64,000 bases of DNA from Verrucomicrobiia bacterium (GTDB taxonomy: Bacteria; Verrucomicrobiota; Verrucomicrobiia; Limisphaerales; UBA11358): positions 62,001-126,000 of the forward strand of contig JARLJW010000064.1 of NCBI GenBank assembly GCA_031290985.1, in the 5' to 3' direction. A program made the position numbers and the translations under genes. The notes under the pieces were generated by a model that saw nothing but the letters and a program-made list of their open reading frames with translations, was not told the DNA's origin and ran no database searches. Each line of letters opens with the position of its first letter. Position 1 is the stretch's first letter. Below, piece by piece: positions 17,002 through 25,046 of the stretch.

Positions 17002-17555
17002 AAATAAGTATCGGTCTACTCCCACAAAACTACGCCCGCTTGCCCACATAGTAAAGAAGCAAAAAGGCGGCCTCAGGTTACAGCGCATATCTTGACCCCG
17101 CTTTAAATCCCCAAGCATTCGTCATCCGTCCCATCCGTCCCATTCGCCCTCGCCACCCGTCACCCGCCACTTTCAAATTGGCTTCGTTCTGTAATTTTCC
17201 CCTACCCGCGCCAACCCCCTGCCGCGCGCCATAAAATAACATAAAACATTAACTATGAGTTACTTGCTATATTTTTGACAGCCCATCAAAGCCCCTCCTG
17301 AGGCCCCATAATTTGGCTTCGTTTTGGCTTCGTTCTCCCCACCCATGCCGTCGGAGTCCGAACGCCGATTCGGCAAGTTGGCGCTCATTTCACCCGCCGC
17401 ACCCGCAATCGCGCAGCGTTTGGATTACGGTCGCTTCAGCGCCGCTTTCCCACCACCAACCCGCGATTGCCAAATCCACCGTCAAGGCGCACAGGGTTCA
17501 CGCTTGCAAACCTGTCTGCCTGCGCAGCCGGCACCTTGAGGCATGGCCAACCATG

Positions 17556-17570
17556 GCGTACGGCGTACGC
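17556..17570. repeat. Palindrome GCGTAC-GGC-GTACGC
   Basis: Perfect 6-bp stem with a GGC loop, lying between TTGAGGCATGGCC and CCAATTATTA. At 39924-39960 the same flanks are joined by a shorter GACGTATGCA without the hairpin. Confidence 0.65.
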
Positions 17571-17609
17571 ACCAATTATTACTGACACTGCGCCAGGTCC
17601 GAAAACATC

Positions 17610-17660
17610 ATGGACTGCGCCGGCAAAGCGCAGCGGCGACGGCGCTTTCGAGCGGACGCT
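17610..17660. repeat. Dispersed element ATGGACTGCG..., copy 2
   Basis: Begins ATGGACTGCGCCGGCAAAGC and ends CTTTCGAGCGGACGCT. As in copy 1 it is preceded by GAAAAC-TC. The copy at 39966 is the same variant but lacks about 18 internal bases. Confidence 0.7.
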
Positions 17661-17932
17661 CCCGGTAGTCCTTTCAACCCGGCTGGCGCGCACCAAAACA
17701 CATCATTCCTGCCTCCATGGTTTATGCCAGCCCCATTCCTGAAAAAACCGCCGCGTCCCGTCCCCCGGAGCGCGGCTGTGTCTCGCAACCGCAGGATCAG
17801 CCGCCGCGCGTCCACCAGCTCTGTAGCAAAGATCAAAAATCGATGCGCAGCTCCTAGTCGTGCGTTCCCGTCTACCCAACGCGGTTCCCTCGCCCCTCGG
17901 CGGGGAGAGGGTTAGGGTGAGAATTCCCCCAA

Positions 17933-17961
17933 TAAAAAAAGGCCGCGATTGCTCGCGGCCT
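17933..17961 (-). terminator. Rho-independent terminator of the Tol-Pal operon
   Basis: Minus-strand stem GGCCGCGA / TCGCGGCC with loop GCAA, followed by seven T. It begins 23 bases after the pal stop codon. Confidence 0.9.
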
Positions 17962-17983
17962 TGAAAGATTATCCGTCAGCAGA

Positions 17984-18613
17984 TTACAGCGCCGTCTTCT
18001 GATGGCACAGGATGAATTCGCCCCGGCGGTTCTTGCTCCAGGCCGCTTCGTCATGGCCGGTATCAGCCGGCTTGTCCTTGCCGTAGCTGATGGTCTGAAC
18101 TCGTCCTGCGTCAATGCCGGCGCTAACCAGCGCCTCGCGCAATGCCAGCGCCCGGCGTTCACCGAGCGAACGGTTATATTCTTCCGTACCGCGTTCGTCG
18201 CAGTGACCTTCAATCAGCATATAGGCGCTCATGTCCGATTTCAGCTTCTCGGAAACGATGATCAGCTTGGACTCTTCCTTGGACAGGACCGCTGCGCTGT
18301 CGAACGCGAAATGGACAGTCTGGTCGGCCAAAGTGGCGCGATCTTGATCCATGGTGGACGGATCCCAGCGTTTATTTGGATCGTACGCAATCGTGCCCGG
18401 GCCGTTGTTTACGGTACCTGAGCCGGGACCATTACCGTCACCAACCAGACCACCGGGCGGTAAGGTGGGCGGAAACTGATCACCCCCAACCGGTGGATTG
18501 TTATGCCCCGGCAGCTTTGTGATTCCACCGCTAAACCCCTTTTTGCAACCCGTCGTGGCCAGCATCGCGACCAGCGCGATCATCAGGGGTAAAATAATTT
18601 TGTTCAGTTTCAT
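17984..18613 (-). CDS. pal: Pal, peptidoglycan-associated lipoprotein
   Basis: 209 residues. The signal peptide has a lipobox (MLATTGC) and is followed by a Gly/Pro-rich linker (to residue ~85). The C-terminal OmpA-like domain holds the peptidoglycan-binding pattern EGHCDERGTEEYNRSLGERR and ends ENRRGEF-like (WSKNRRGEFIL). Pal links the outer membrane to peptidoglycan and binds TolB. It is the last gene of the tolQ-R-A-B-pal order, 77 bases after tolB, with a terminator behind it. Confidence 0.94.
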   Translation of the reverse strand: MKLNKIILPLMIALVAMLATTGCKKGFSGGITKLPGHNNPPVGGDQFPPTLPPGGLVGDGNGPGSGTVNNGPGTIAYDPNKRWDPSTMDQDRATLADQTVHFAFDSAAVLSKEESKLIIVSEKLKSDMSAYMLIEGHCDERGTEEYNRSLGERRALALREALVSAGIDAGRVQTISYGKDKPADTGHDEAAWSKNRRGEFILCHQKTAL

Positions 18614-18690
18614 AATGTCTCTTTCTGTTTGGTTCGAACTTTTTTTGTAATTGGTTAAAAATCATTGGTGAGAAGCAGGCAATTCTGGAG

Positions 18691-19887
18691 TCATCTCGCC
18701 CAAGCGGGTTGGGAATTACTCCCCGCCGCTCGACGACAATCCTTGTACTGTTTGGTGAAAACGTCAAGCACAGACAATGTCTGATGCCCGTTGCTTCCCC
18801 GGTTGAAAACCAGCGTCCGCGAGTTCGCCGACCAGCTCGGGTTCTGCCCCGCCACCAGCACCACCGGATTCATCGAGCCCCCGTCCGCCGGCATCACGCA
18901 GATGTCAAAATCCCCCGCCTGCCGCGTAAACGCTATCCATTTGCCGTCCGGCGACCAGTCCGGCTCCGTCGGGTTCGCCGCCCCGGCCGTGTTCAGATAC
19001 TGCACCGCGCCGCCGTCCGCCGGCACCTTCGCCAGCCGCCGCCGCTCCGCCTTCTTCGTCGCAAAACAAATCCAGCGCCCGTCCGGCGACCAGCACGGCG
19101 AGGAATCCTCCAGCCCGCTCGTCAGCTTCTTCAGGCCCGTGCCGTCCGCGTTGCCCACCCACACGTTCGGGCTGCCGCTCTTGCTCAAAACCATCGCCAC
19201 CCGCGTGCCGTCCGGCGACACCGCCGCGCTCGTGTTCAAGCCCGAATACCCCGCGATCACCCGCCGCTGGCCCGTCGACAAGCTGTGGAAAAAGATGTCC
19301 GGATTGCTCCGCGCATAGCTCGTGTAATACAGCGCCATGCGGCCCGGCACCCAGGCTGGATGCGCCACGATCGTCGCATCCGACGTCACCGCCTGCGCGC
19401 CAAACCCGTCGAAGTCCGCCACGTAGATCTCGCCATTCCCGCCCGGGCTCTGCGACTTGAACGCGATCTTCGTCCCCCCGATCGGCTTCAGCGCCGTCGT
19501 GGCCTGCACGATGTCATCCGCGAACGCATGCGCCTGCCGCCGCAAACTCGCCCCGTTGTAGCTGCGCGAGAAAAGCACCTTGCGCGCGTACTTGTCCGTC
19601 ACGCTGCCCACCACCGTGCCGTTGTCCGTGCCTTTGATGACGTACTGCGCCGCCTCCGGCGACACAAACGAATAACCCTGCACATACAAATCAAATTTCA
19701 AAACCTCCGCCGCCTCGCCGGTGAAACCGGTCAGCGAAACGGGGATCGGTTTCTGGCCGAAGGCATCCACCGGACGTGTGATTTTAATTTCGTCCTGATT
19801 AGTCTGTGCCTGCGCAAAATTTAATGCGATGGCTGCCAGGAAAACTGGCAATCCGGTTTTGATTGAAGGGAAACAATTGATTTTCAT
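18691..19887 (-). CDS. tolB: TolB, periplasmic beta-propeller of the Tol-Pal system
   Basis: 398 residues with a signal peptide ending about AQAQT. An N-terminal alpha/beta domain is followed by WD40-like propeller blades, each with a word of the SPDG type: AAVSPDGTRVAMVLS, CWSPDGRWICFATKK and DWSPDGKWIAFTRQAG. TolB shuttles between Pal, TolA and outer-membrane partners during envelope constriction. Its start codon overlaps the tolA stop by four bases (ATGA), which implies translational coupling. The length fits the family (~400-430). Confidence 0.93.
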   Translation of the reverse strand: MKINCFPSIKTGLPVFLAAIALNFAQAQTNQDEIKITRPVDAFGQKPIPVSLTGFTGEAAEVLKFDLYVQGYSFVSPEAAQYVIKGTDNGTVVGSVTDKYARKVLFSRSYNGASLRRQAHAFADDIVQATTALKPIGGTKIAFKSQSPGGNGEIYVADFDGFGAQAVTSDATIVAHPAWVPGRMALYYTSYARSNPDIFFHSLSTGQRRVIAGYSGLNTSAAVSPDGTRVAMVLSKSGSPNVWVGNADGTGLKKLTSGLEDSSPCWSPDGRWICFATKKAERRRLAKVPADGGAVQYLNTAGAANPTEPDWSPDGKWIAFTRQAGDFDICVMPADGGSMNPVVLVAGQNPSWSANSRTLVFNRGSNGHQTLSVLDVFTKQYKDCRRAAGSNSQPAWAR

Positions 19888-20750
19888 CCGCTTGATTTTC
19901 TGGCTTGGGGGTTAAAATTGATGATAAACGTTCGTTCTTTTTCGGTCGCGCCTTCAGGAAACGGTGCAACGAAATCCACCCGGTCGAGGGCCCTTTGCAC
20001 GCTGGCATCCACCTTGGTCTCGCCCGAGCGCTCGATGATGCGGGACGAAACCACCGTGCCATCACGGCTGATGACCACGCTGACCTTGGCGTTGACCTCG
20101 TCACTCACCATGTCGTCCGGCGGCGTCCATGCCCGGTCATAAATGCTTTTCACGACACTCGCGTAATTCGCGTAGGACACGCTGCTGGTTCCAATCATCT
20201 GCACCTCGGTCGCAGAGGATGCCTTTGTGGAGATGTTTCGCATGGCCGTTCGAAATGCGTCGGCTTTTTTCTGTGCATCGCGTTTGGCCTTCGCCGCCGC
20301 AGCGGCTTCGGCGGCCTTGGTATCATCCACGACCTTCTTTTGGTCAAGCTTGGCCGGGGTCATATCGGGTACGACCTTGTGGTTCTGCTTGGGCTTCGGC
20401 GGCGGGACTTCAATCTCCGGTTTGTCCGCCGGCTTCACTTCTTCCTGCACCTTGACGGGCTCGACCGGCTTCACCGGTTCAACGGGCTTCACGACGGGCG
20501 TGGGTGGTGGCGGCGTGGGTGTTGGAGTTGGGTCCACCGGTTTGACTATGGGAGTCGGTGGCGGCAACTGTGCGCTTTTCACACCGCTGCTGAGCGCCGC
20601 ATCAATCAAATTTGCCGGGATCACATCCAGCACCTGCGTATCATCCTGCTTCGGCTTCGACGTCACAAACCCCGAGCAAAGCACCACCACAACCACCAGC
20701 AGATGCGTGCCGGCGGCGGCGAAAAGGCATTTTTTTTGCAACCGGGTCAT
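19884..20750 (-). CDS. tolA: TolA-like energy transducer (TonB/TolA C-terminal domain)
   Basis: 288 residues. One N-terminal transmembrane helix (residues ~10-28, AAGTHLLVVVVVLCSGF) is followed by a Pro/Lys/Val-rich spacer (VKPVEPVKPVEPVKVQEEVK) and an Ala/Lys helix. The C-terminal domain runs from ~200 (VKSIYDRAWTPPDDMVSDEV) through VSVVISRDGTVVSSRIIERS. This layout is that of TolA/TonB proteins; the name TolA rests on the position between tolR and tolB. It spans the periplasm to Pal/TolB and is driven by TolQR. Both ends overlap its neighbours by ATGA. Confidence 0.88.
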   Translation of the reverse strand: MTRLQKKCLFAAAGTHLLVVVVVLCSGFVTSKPKQDDTQVLDVIPANLIDAALSSGVKSAQLPPPTPIVKPVDPTPTPTPPPPTPVVKPVEPVKPVEPVKVQEEVKPADKPEIEVPPPKPKQNHKVVPDMTPAKLDQKKVVDDTKAAEAAAAAKAKRDAQKKADAFRTAMRNISTKASSATEVQMIGTSSVSYANYASVVKSIYDRAWTPPDDMVSDEVNAKVSVVISRDGTVVSSRIIERSGETKVDASVQRALDRVDFVAPFPEGATEKERTFIINFNPQARKSSG

Positions 20751-21163
20751 TTGGGTGTCGGGTCGGTGCGCAGCGAGTAGCGCGTAATCCCATTCTTCTG
20801 GCAGCCATCCAGCAACTGCGCCACCAGGTCATAACGGCAATCCTTGTCCGCACGGATATACACGACCAGGTTCGGATTCGTCCGCGAGTCCTGCGCGAGT
20901 TGCGAAATGATCTGCCCCAGCGCCACCTGCCGCGCCTCGAACTTGTAAACGCCGGTATTGGAAATCTCCACCGTCTTGATATCGTTCTTATTCATGGGGT
21001 GATCCGTGTGGCCCCCGCGCGGCAGCTTCAACTCGATGCTCTGCGTCAGCAGCGGCGTCGTGATGATGAAGATGATCAGCAGCACAAACGCCAGGTCCAG
21101 CAGCGGAGTGATGTTGATATCACTCAGCGTGACCAGATGACTGCGTTGTGAAAAACGTCTCAT
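20747..21163 (-). CDS. tolR: TolR/ExbD family protein
   Basis: 138 residues. The single transmembrane helix begins with the signature SDINITPLLDLAFVLLIIFI, including the Asp that conducts protons. The periplasmic domain has the family ending VYIRADKDCRYDLVAQLLD. TolR forms the proton-driven motor with TolQ that energises TolA. Its stop overlaps the tolA start by four bases. It is separated from tolQ by 213 bases that contain a repeat element. Confidence 0.93.
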   Translation of the reverse strand: MRRFSQRSHLVTLSDINITPLLDLAFVLLIIFIITTPLLTQSIELKLPRGGHTDHPMNKNDIKTVEISNTGVYKFEARQVALGQIISQLAQDSRTNPNLVVYIRADKDCRYDLVAQLLDGCQKNGITRYSLRTDPTPK

Positions 21164-21376
21164 GCAATCTTACATCAGTTAAACTCGCTATTGGCACCGC
21201 GGCGGTAGGGCGCGTGGCCAGTCCGGCTCGGACCTCCGCGCGCGCCGCTACTGCCAACCAACGCGCGCTGGTTCACCGCGACGATGCGCAGAAATGACGC
21301 GCCCTGCCAGACATTCAAATCTTCAAATTGTTTTACTGTGGCCATTATTCAAAACCTGCAACTTTCAACCTGCAAC
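21164..21376. repeat. tolQ-tolR spacer with a nested repeat element
   Basis: The spacer contains GGTAGGGCGCGT, then TGGCCAGTCCGGCTCGGAC (hairpin 21221-21233), then CTCCGCGCGCGCC. At 32300-32328 and 61166-61194 the outer parts are joined directly as GGCGCGTCGCTCCGCGCGCG. The small palindrome therefore appears to have inserted into the larger element. No coding capacity is seen. Confidence 0.75.
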
Positions 21377-22105
21377 TTACTCGTCCTTCAAAAATTCCGT
21401 TTCCATGTTGGAAACCAGTTCCTGCGCGAAATTGTCCAGTTCCACCGTGAACGTGCGCAGCTTGTGCACCAGCCAGTTGTAGCCAAACATCGCCGGGATC
21501 GCCACCAGCAGGCCCGCCACCGTCGTCACCAGCGCGGCCGACACACCCGGCGCCATCACCGCCAGTGAAGCGCCCGTGGGCGATTGCGCGATGCCCGCAA
21601 ACGTGCTCATCACCCCCCAGACCGTGCCCAGCAACCCCATGAACGGCGCCCCGCTCACCGCAATTGCCAGGAAAATCAGGCTCGACTCCAGCTTGAGCGA
21701 TTCCTTCGCCACCACGTTCTCGATCGCGCGCTTGATGTGCTCCATGTTCTTGAGGCTCACCTGCTGCTGGGCGCGTTCACCCGTCGGCCCGCGCAGGCGC
21801 AGGTCGAGCTGCCGGCAGCCCGCCTGATAGACCACGTACAGCGGACAGCCGCTGACCTCCAGCTTGCGGTCATACATCTCCAGCACCGTCTTCTGCGAGG
21901 TGAATTCCTCCCGGAACAGGCCGTTCAGCTTCAACGCCCGCAGCATCTGGATGACCTTGTAGATCATGATCCACCAGATGGCGATCGAACCAAGGAACAG
22001 CAGGACGATGATGACCTTGGCTTCCGGTCTCGCCTGATCCCAAACGTAAAGAAGCTCCACCTGCTTGGTAGCCGCTCCGATGAGTGCAATAGATAACCCG
22101 CTCAT
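21377..22105 (-). CDS. tolQ: TolQ/ExbB family proton channel
   Basis: 242 residues from ATG 22105; upstream in-frame codons to 22165 lack conservation. Three transmembrane helices are expected, at about residues 28-48, 135-155 and 180-200. Conserved family sequence includes FLAIAVSGAPFMGLLGTVWG, then VMSTFAGIA, and VSAALVTTVAGLLVAIPAM. A cytoplasmic helical region lies between the first two helices. It forms the motor with TolR. It is the first gene of the Tol-Pal series on the minus strand. Confidence 0.92.
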   Translation of the reverse strand: MSGLSIALIGAATKQVELLYVWDQARPEAKVIIVLLFLGSIAIWWIMIYKVIQMLRALKLNGLFREEFTSQKTVLEMYDRKLEVSGCPLYVVYQAGCRQLDLRLRGPTGERAQQQVSLKNMEHIKRAIENVVAKESLKLESSLIFLAIAVSGAPFMGLLGTVWGVMSTFAGIAQSPTGASLAVMAPGVSAALVTTVAGLLVAIPAMFGYNWLVHKLRTFTVELDNFAQELVSNMETEFLKDE

Positions 22106-22700
22106 AAAAAAATCTGACTTGGTGGTGAGGAACCGGTTTTGGCCAAGTAGCGGAACTCCGAGCATTACGTCCGCCGACGCAGATTATCAATCGCCACCGC
22201 GCAAAATGCAAAATCTTTTTACGAAAAAATTCAGATTATGCCATGACCTGAAGCCCAGGCAGGGACAGCGCGCCGCGCTTGGTGGCGTTTTTCGCGTTGC
22301 GAAAAACCCGTCGCCGGGCGCACCTTGGCACCGTTCATAAAAGCCGGTTCGCGGAACTTCCCGGCTCCGCCGTAGGGCAGGCTTTCCAGTCGCCAGTTCC
22401 GGGCCCCGGTCGGACGGGCTCCCCTTGCAAGCCCCAGGTCCAGCCGCACCCGCGTCAAGCGACGGCAAAACCTGTCGATTGCCCCATTGCTTCCATCTTT
22501 CAAAACCGGCGCCGCTCGCCACCTCCCGCTCAACCCGCCGCCTCCGGCCTCCCTCGCCTCCACGGAGTGGAGGATCAGCGACAGCGGCATGGTTGAATCC
22601 ATCAGCCATCCCCACCACCAGCCAACCCGGAGGCGGTATCCCGCCGCTCAAAAAATTAATCCGCTTTGCCCGCGCCCGAAAATCGCTTACAACCAATGCC
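22106..22700. other. Divergent intergenic region, repeat-like, no gene seen
   Basis: About 600 bases lie between tolQ and the divergent TMTC gene. Inverted words such as GTTTTTCGCGTTGCGAAAAAC (22287-22307) could form a hairpin. The remainder is GC-rich with no supported reading frame; an open frame across it on the minus strand (22187-22798) enters the TMTC start and has no family features. Confidence 0.55.
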
Positions 22701-24683
22701 ATGTCGCGCCCGCGCCTCATCGCCCTCCTGCTCGCGTTCATCACGCTGGCCGTCTTCCTGCCCGTTGGCAGTTTCAGCTTCGTCAACTTTGACGACAACG
22801 ACTACGTCACCGACAACCCCTTCGTCAAAAGCGGGCTCACCGCCACGGACATCCGCTGGGCGTTCACCGCCTTCCATGCCGGCAACTGGCATCCCCTCAC
22901 CTGGCTTTCGCACATGCTGGATTGTGATCTGTTCGGCCTGAACGCCGGCGGGCACCATCTTGTCAACGCCCTCTTTCATGCCACGAACGCGGCCCTGCTC
23001 TTCCTCCTCCTCTGGCGGCTGACCCGGCAGCTTTCGGCGGCGGCGTTCATCGCCGCCCTGTTCGCCTGGCACCCCCTCCACGTCGAATCGGTCGCCTGGA
23101 TCTCCGAACGCAAGGATGTCCTCAGCACCTGCTTCGCCCTGCTCGCCCTGCTGAGCTACGTAAAATATGCGGAGCGGTCCCGGGTGCCCGCTTCCCCATC
23201 CCGGCTCCCCTATGCCTTGAGCCTCGTTTTTTTTGCCTGCAGCCTCATGGCCAAACCGATGGCCGTCACGCTGCCCTGTCTCCTGCTCCTGCTCGATTTC
23301 TGGCCGTTGAACCGCATTCCCGGCCCGGCCTTCCGCCTGCGGGACCTGCGCCGGCCGCTGCTGGAAAAAATCCCCTTCTTCCTGCTCACCACCGCCTCCT
23401 GCGTCATCACTTTCATCGTGCAAAATCGAAGCGAAGCGGTCGTCTCGCTCAGCACGATGACCCTCCATTACCGGCTGGAAAACGCCCCGGTGGCCGCCGT
23501 CAATTACCTCTTTAAATTGTTCTGGCCGGTCAACCTCAACGTTTTTTACCCGCTGCCGGACCGGATTCCCGCGCTTTCCGCCGCCTTGTCCGCGGCCCTC
23601 CTCGTCGGTATTTCCGTCGCCGCGTGGCACTGGCGCGCCACCAAACCTTACCTCCTTACCGGCTGGCTGTGGTTTCTCGGCACGCTCGTTCCCGTCATTG
23701 GCCTCGTGCAGGTCGGCGGCCAGGCCATGGCCGACCGCTATACCTACATCCCCTCGATCGGCTTTTTCCTGGCCCTGGTGTTTCTCGCCCGAGATTTCGC
23801 CATCCGGCTGCAGACGCCCAAAATCATCGCGCGCGGACTGATGGTTTTGAGCTGCACCGCCTGCATCCTCGCCACCGAAAACCAGTTGTCATTCTGGCGC
23901 AACGGCGAAGTTCTGTTCCGCCGCGCCCTCGCCATGAACCCGGCCAACGACATCGCGCTCGTTAATCTGGGCGTGGCCCTGCAAGCGCAGAACCGCACGG
24001 AAGAAGCGCTCGTCGCTTACCGGCAGGCGGAGCGGCTCGCCTCAAATCGCTACCAGATTCACGGCAACATCGGCAACCTGTTAAGTCTCCTCGGCCGCCA
24101 CGAGGAAGCGCTCCAGGAATATGGCGCCGCCCTCGCCCTCCGCCCGCAAAGCTCGCTCATCCGCGACTCCTACGGCACCGAACTGATCGCTCTGGGCCGC
24201 TATCCGGAGGCCTTGCCGCAATTTCAGGAAGCGGCACAGCGCGACCCCGCCCTCGCCGATCCCCACCTCCAGGCCGGCAAGGTCCTCTTTATGCAGGGCC
24301 TGGATGCTGAGGGCATAAAAGAATTCCAGACCGCGCTGCGCCTGGACCCGGACAACTACCAGACCCTCGCCACCGTCGCCCATTACCTGGCCGCCAGCGA
24401 CAACCCCGCCATCCGCGACGGCAGAAATGCGCTGCCCCTGGCGCTCAAGGCCAACATAGTATCCCATCAGAACCAGCCCGTGGTGTTTGATATCCTCGGC
24501 ATGGCCCTCGCGGAAAACGGTGATTTCACCAACGCCATCACCTGCGCGCAAAACGCCCTTGAACTCGCCACCACCGTGCAGTTGAAGCACACGGAGCAGA
24601 TCCGCGTGCGGCTGGAACTTTACCGCCAGAACCTGCCGTGGCGGGAATCGTTCCGCGCCACCAACGCCCCGGTAAAAAATTAA
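22701..24683 (+). CDS. TMTC-like membrane protein with C-terminal TPRs (first paralogue)
   Basis: 660 residues from ATG 22701. The N-terminal ~420 residues are polytopic. Word FVNFDDNDYVTDNP after helix 1 resembles the acidic DD motif of GT-C glycosyltransferases, and HAGNWHPLTWLSHMLDCDLF and AWHPLHVESVAWISERKDVL also mark the TMTC/DUF1736-type family. The C-terminal third has about six TPR units (EEALVAYRQAERLA, YPEALPQFQEAAQ). In eukaryotes TMTC proteins are O-mannosyltransferases; in bacteria the activity is unproven. It may glycosylate exported proteins. A paralogue lies at 37611-39854. Confidence 0.8.
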   Translation: MSRPRLIALLLAFITLAVFLPVGSFSFVNFDDNDYVTDNPFVKSGLTATDIRWAFTAFHAGNWHPLTWLSHMLDCDLFGLNAGGHHLVNALFHATNAALLFLLLWRLTRQLSAAAFIAALFAWHPLHVESVAWISERKDVLSTCFALLALLSYVKYAERSRVPASPSRLPYALSLVFFACSLMAKPMAVTLPCLLLLLDFWPLNRIPGPAFRLRDLRRPLLEKIPFFLLTTASCVITFIVQNRSEAVVSLSTMTLHYRLENAPVAAVNYLFKLFWPVNLNVFYPLPDRIPALSAALSAALLVGISVAAWHWRATKPYLLTGWLWFLGTLVPVIGLVQVGGQAMADRYTYIPSIGFFLALVFLARDFAIRLQTPKIIARGLMVLSCTACILATENQLSFWRNGEVLFRRALAMNPANDIALVNLGVALQAQNRTEEALVAYRQAERLASNRYQIHGNIGNLLSLLGRHEEALQEYGAALALRPQSSLIRDSYGTELIALGRYPEALPQFQEAAQRDPALADPHLQAGKVLFMQGLDAEGIKEFQTALRLDPDNYQTLATVAHYLAASDNPAIRDGRNALPLALKANIVSHQNQPVVFDILGMALAENGDFTNAITCAQNALELATTVQLKHTEQIRVRLELYRQNLPWRESFRATNAPVKN

Positions 24684-25046
24684 CGCCGGCCTTGTCTGGC
24701 CGTTAAACTTAATCTTGGCACCGCAGCAGGACAAAATCAGCCCTGCCTGCCAACCCCTCGCATCATGGACTGCGGCGGGAAGCGCAGCGCCACGCCGCTT
24801 TGGGCGGACGCTGCCCACCCGGATTAACACTGACCACCGCGCGCGCGAAACAGTTGCTGCAGCAACCCTCTTGCCTTTGGATATTGCCGCGCCCGGCGTT
24901 CCCAACCAATTTCCGAAGCGCGACTGTGCCCGCAGGGTCAGCCGCAGCGCGTGGTTGATCCGAAAGCTTGCGGAGGTTCCGAAGTGCCGCGCCGGTCCCG
25001 CCTCCGCGACCGGACGCGCTCCATCCCAGATTTGCATCTACCCGCT
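24684..25046. other. Intergenic region with dispersed repeats
   Basis: No gene. It starts with GTTAAACTTAATCTTGGCAC (24703-24722), a 20-base word found again at 32274-32293, and then contains the ATGGACTGCGGCGG element at 24765-24870. Confidence 0.65.
24765..24870. repeat. Dispersed element ATGGACTGCGGCGG..., copy 3 (long form)
   Basis: The core (ATGGACTGCGGCGGGAAGCG ... CACGCCGCTTT) is followed by GGGCGGACGCTG and by TTAACACTGACCACCGCGCG, then GCAGCAACC. The copy at 31921-32030 matches over this whole length, so the full element is at least ~100 bases. Confidence 0.75.

Larger units (their letters stand above)
17002..17932. other. Intergenic region with repeat elements between pal and tatA
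   Basis: Nearly 1 kb without a convincing gene. It holds the element at 17610-17660, a palindrome at 17556-17570 and a CCCTC...GAGAGGG-type hairpin at about 17887-17910. The tatA promoter should lie in the AT-rich stretch near 17220-17280, but no clear box pair can be named. Confidence 0.6.

Noticed and set aside
22187..22798. 203-residue minus-strand frame in the tolQ-TMTC gap
   Set aside because: No conserved motif, low complexity, and it runs into the start of the TMTC gene.
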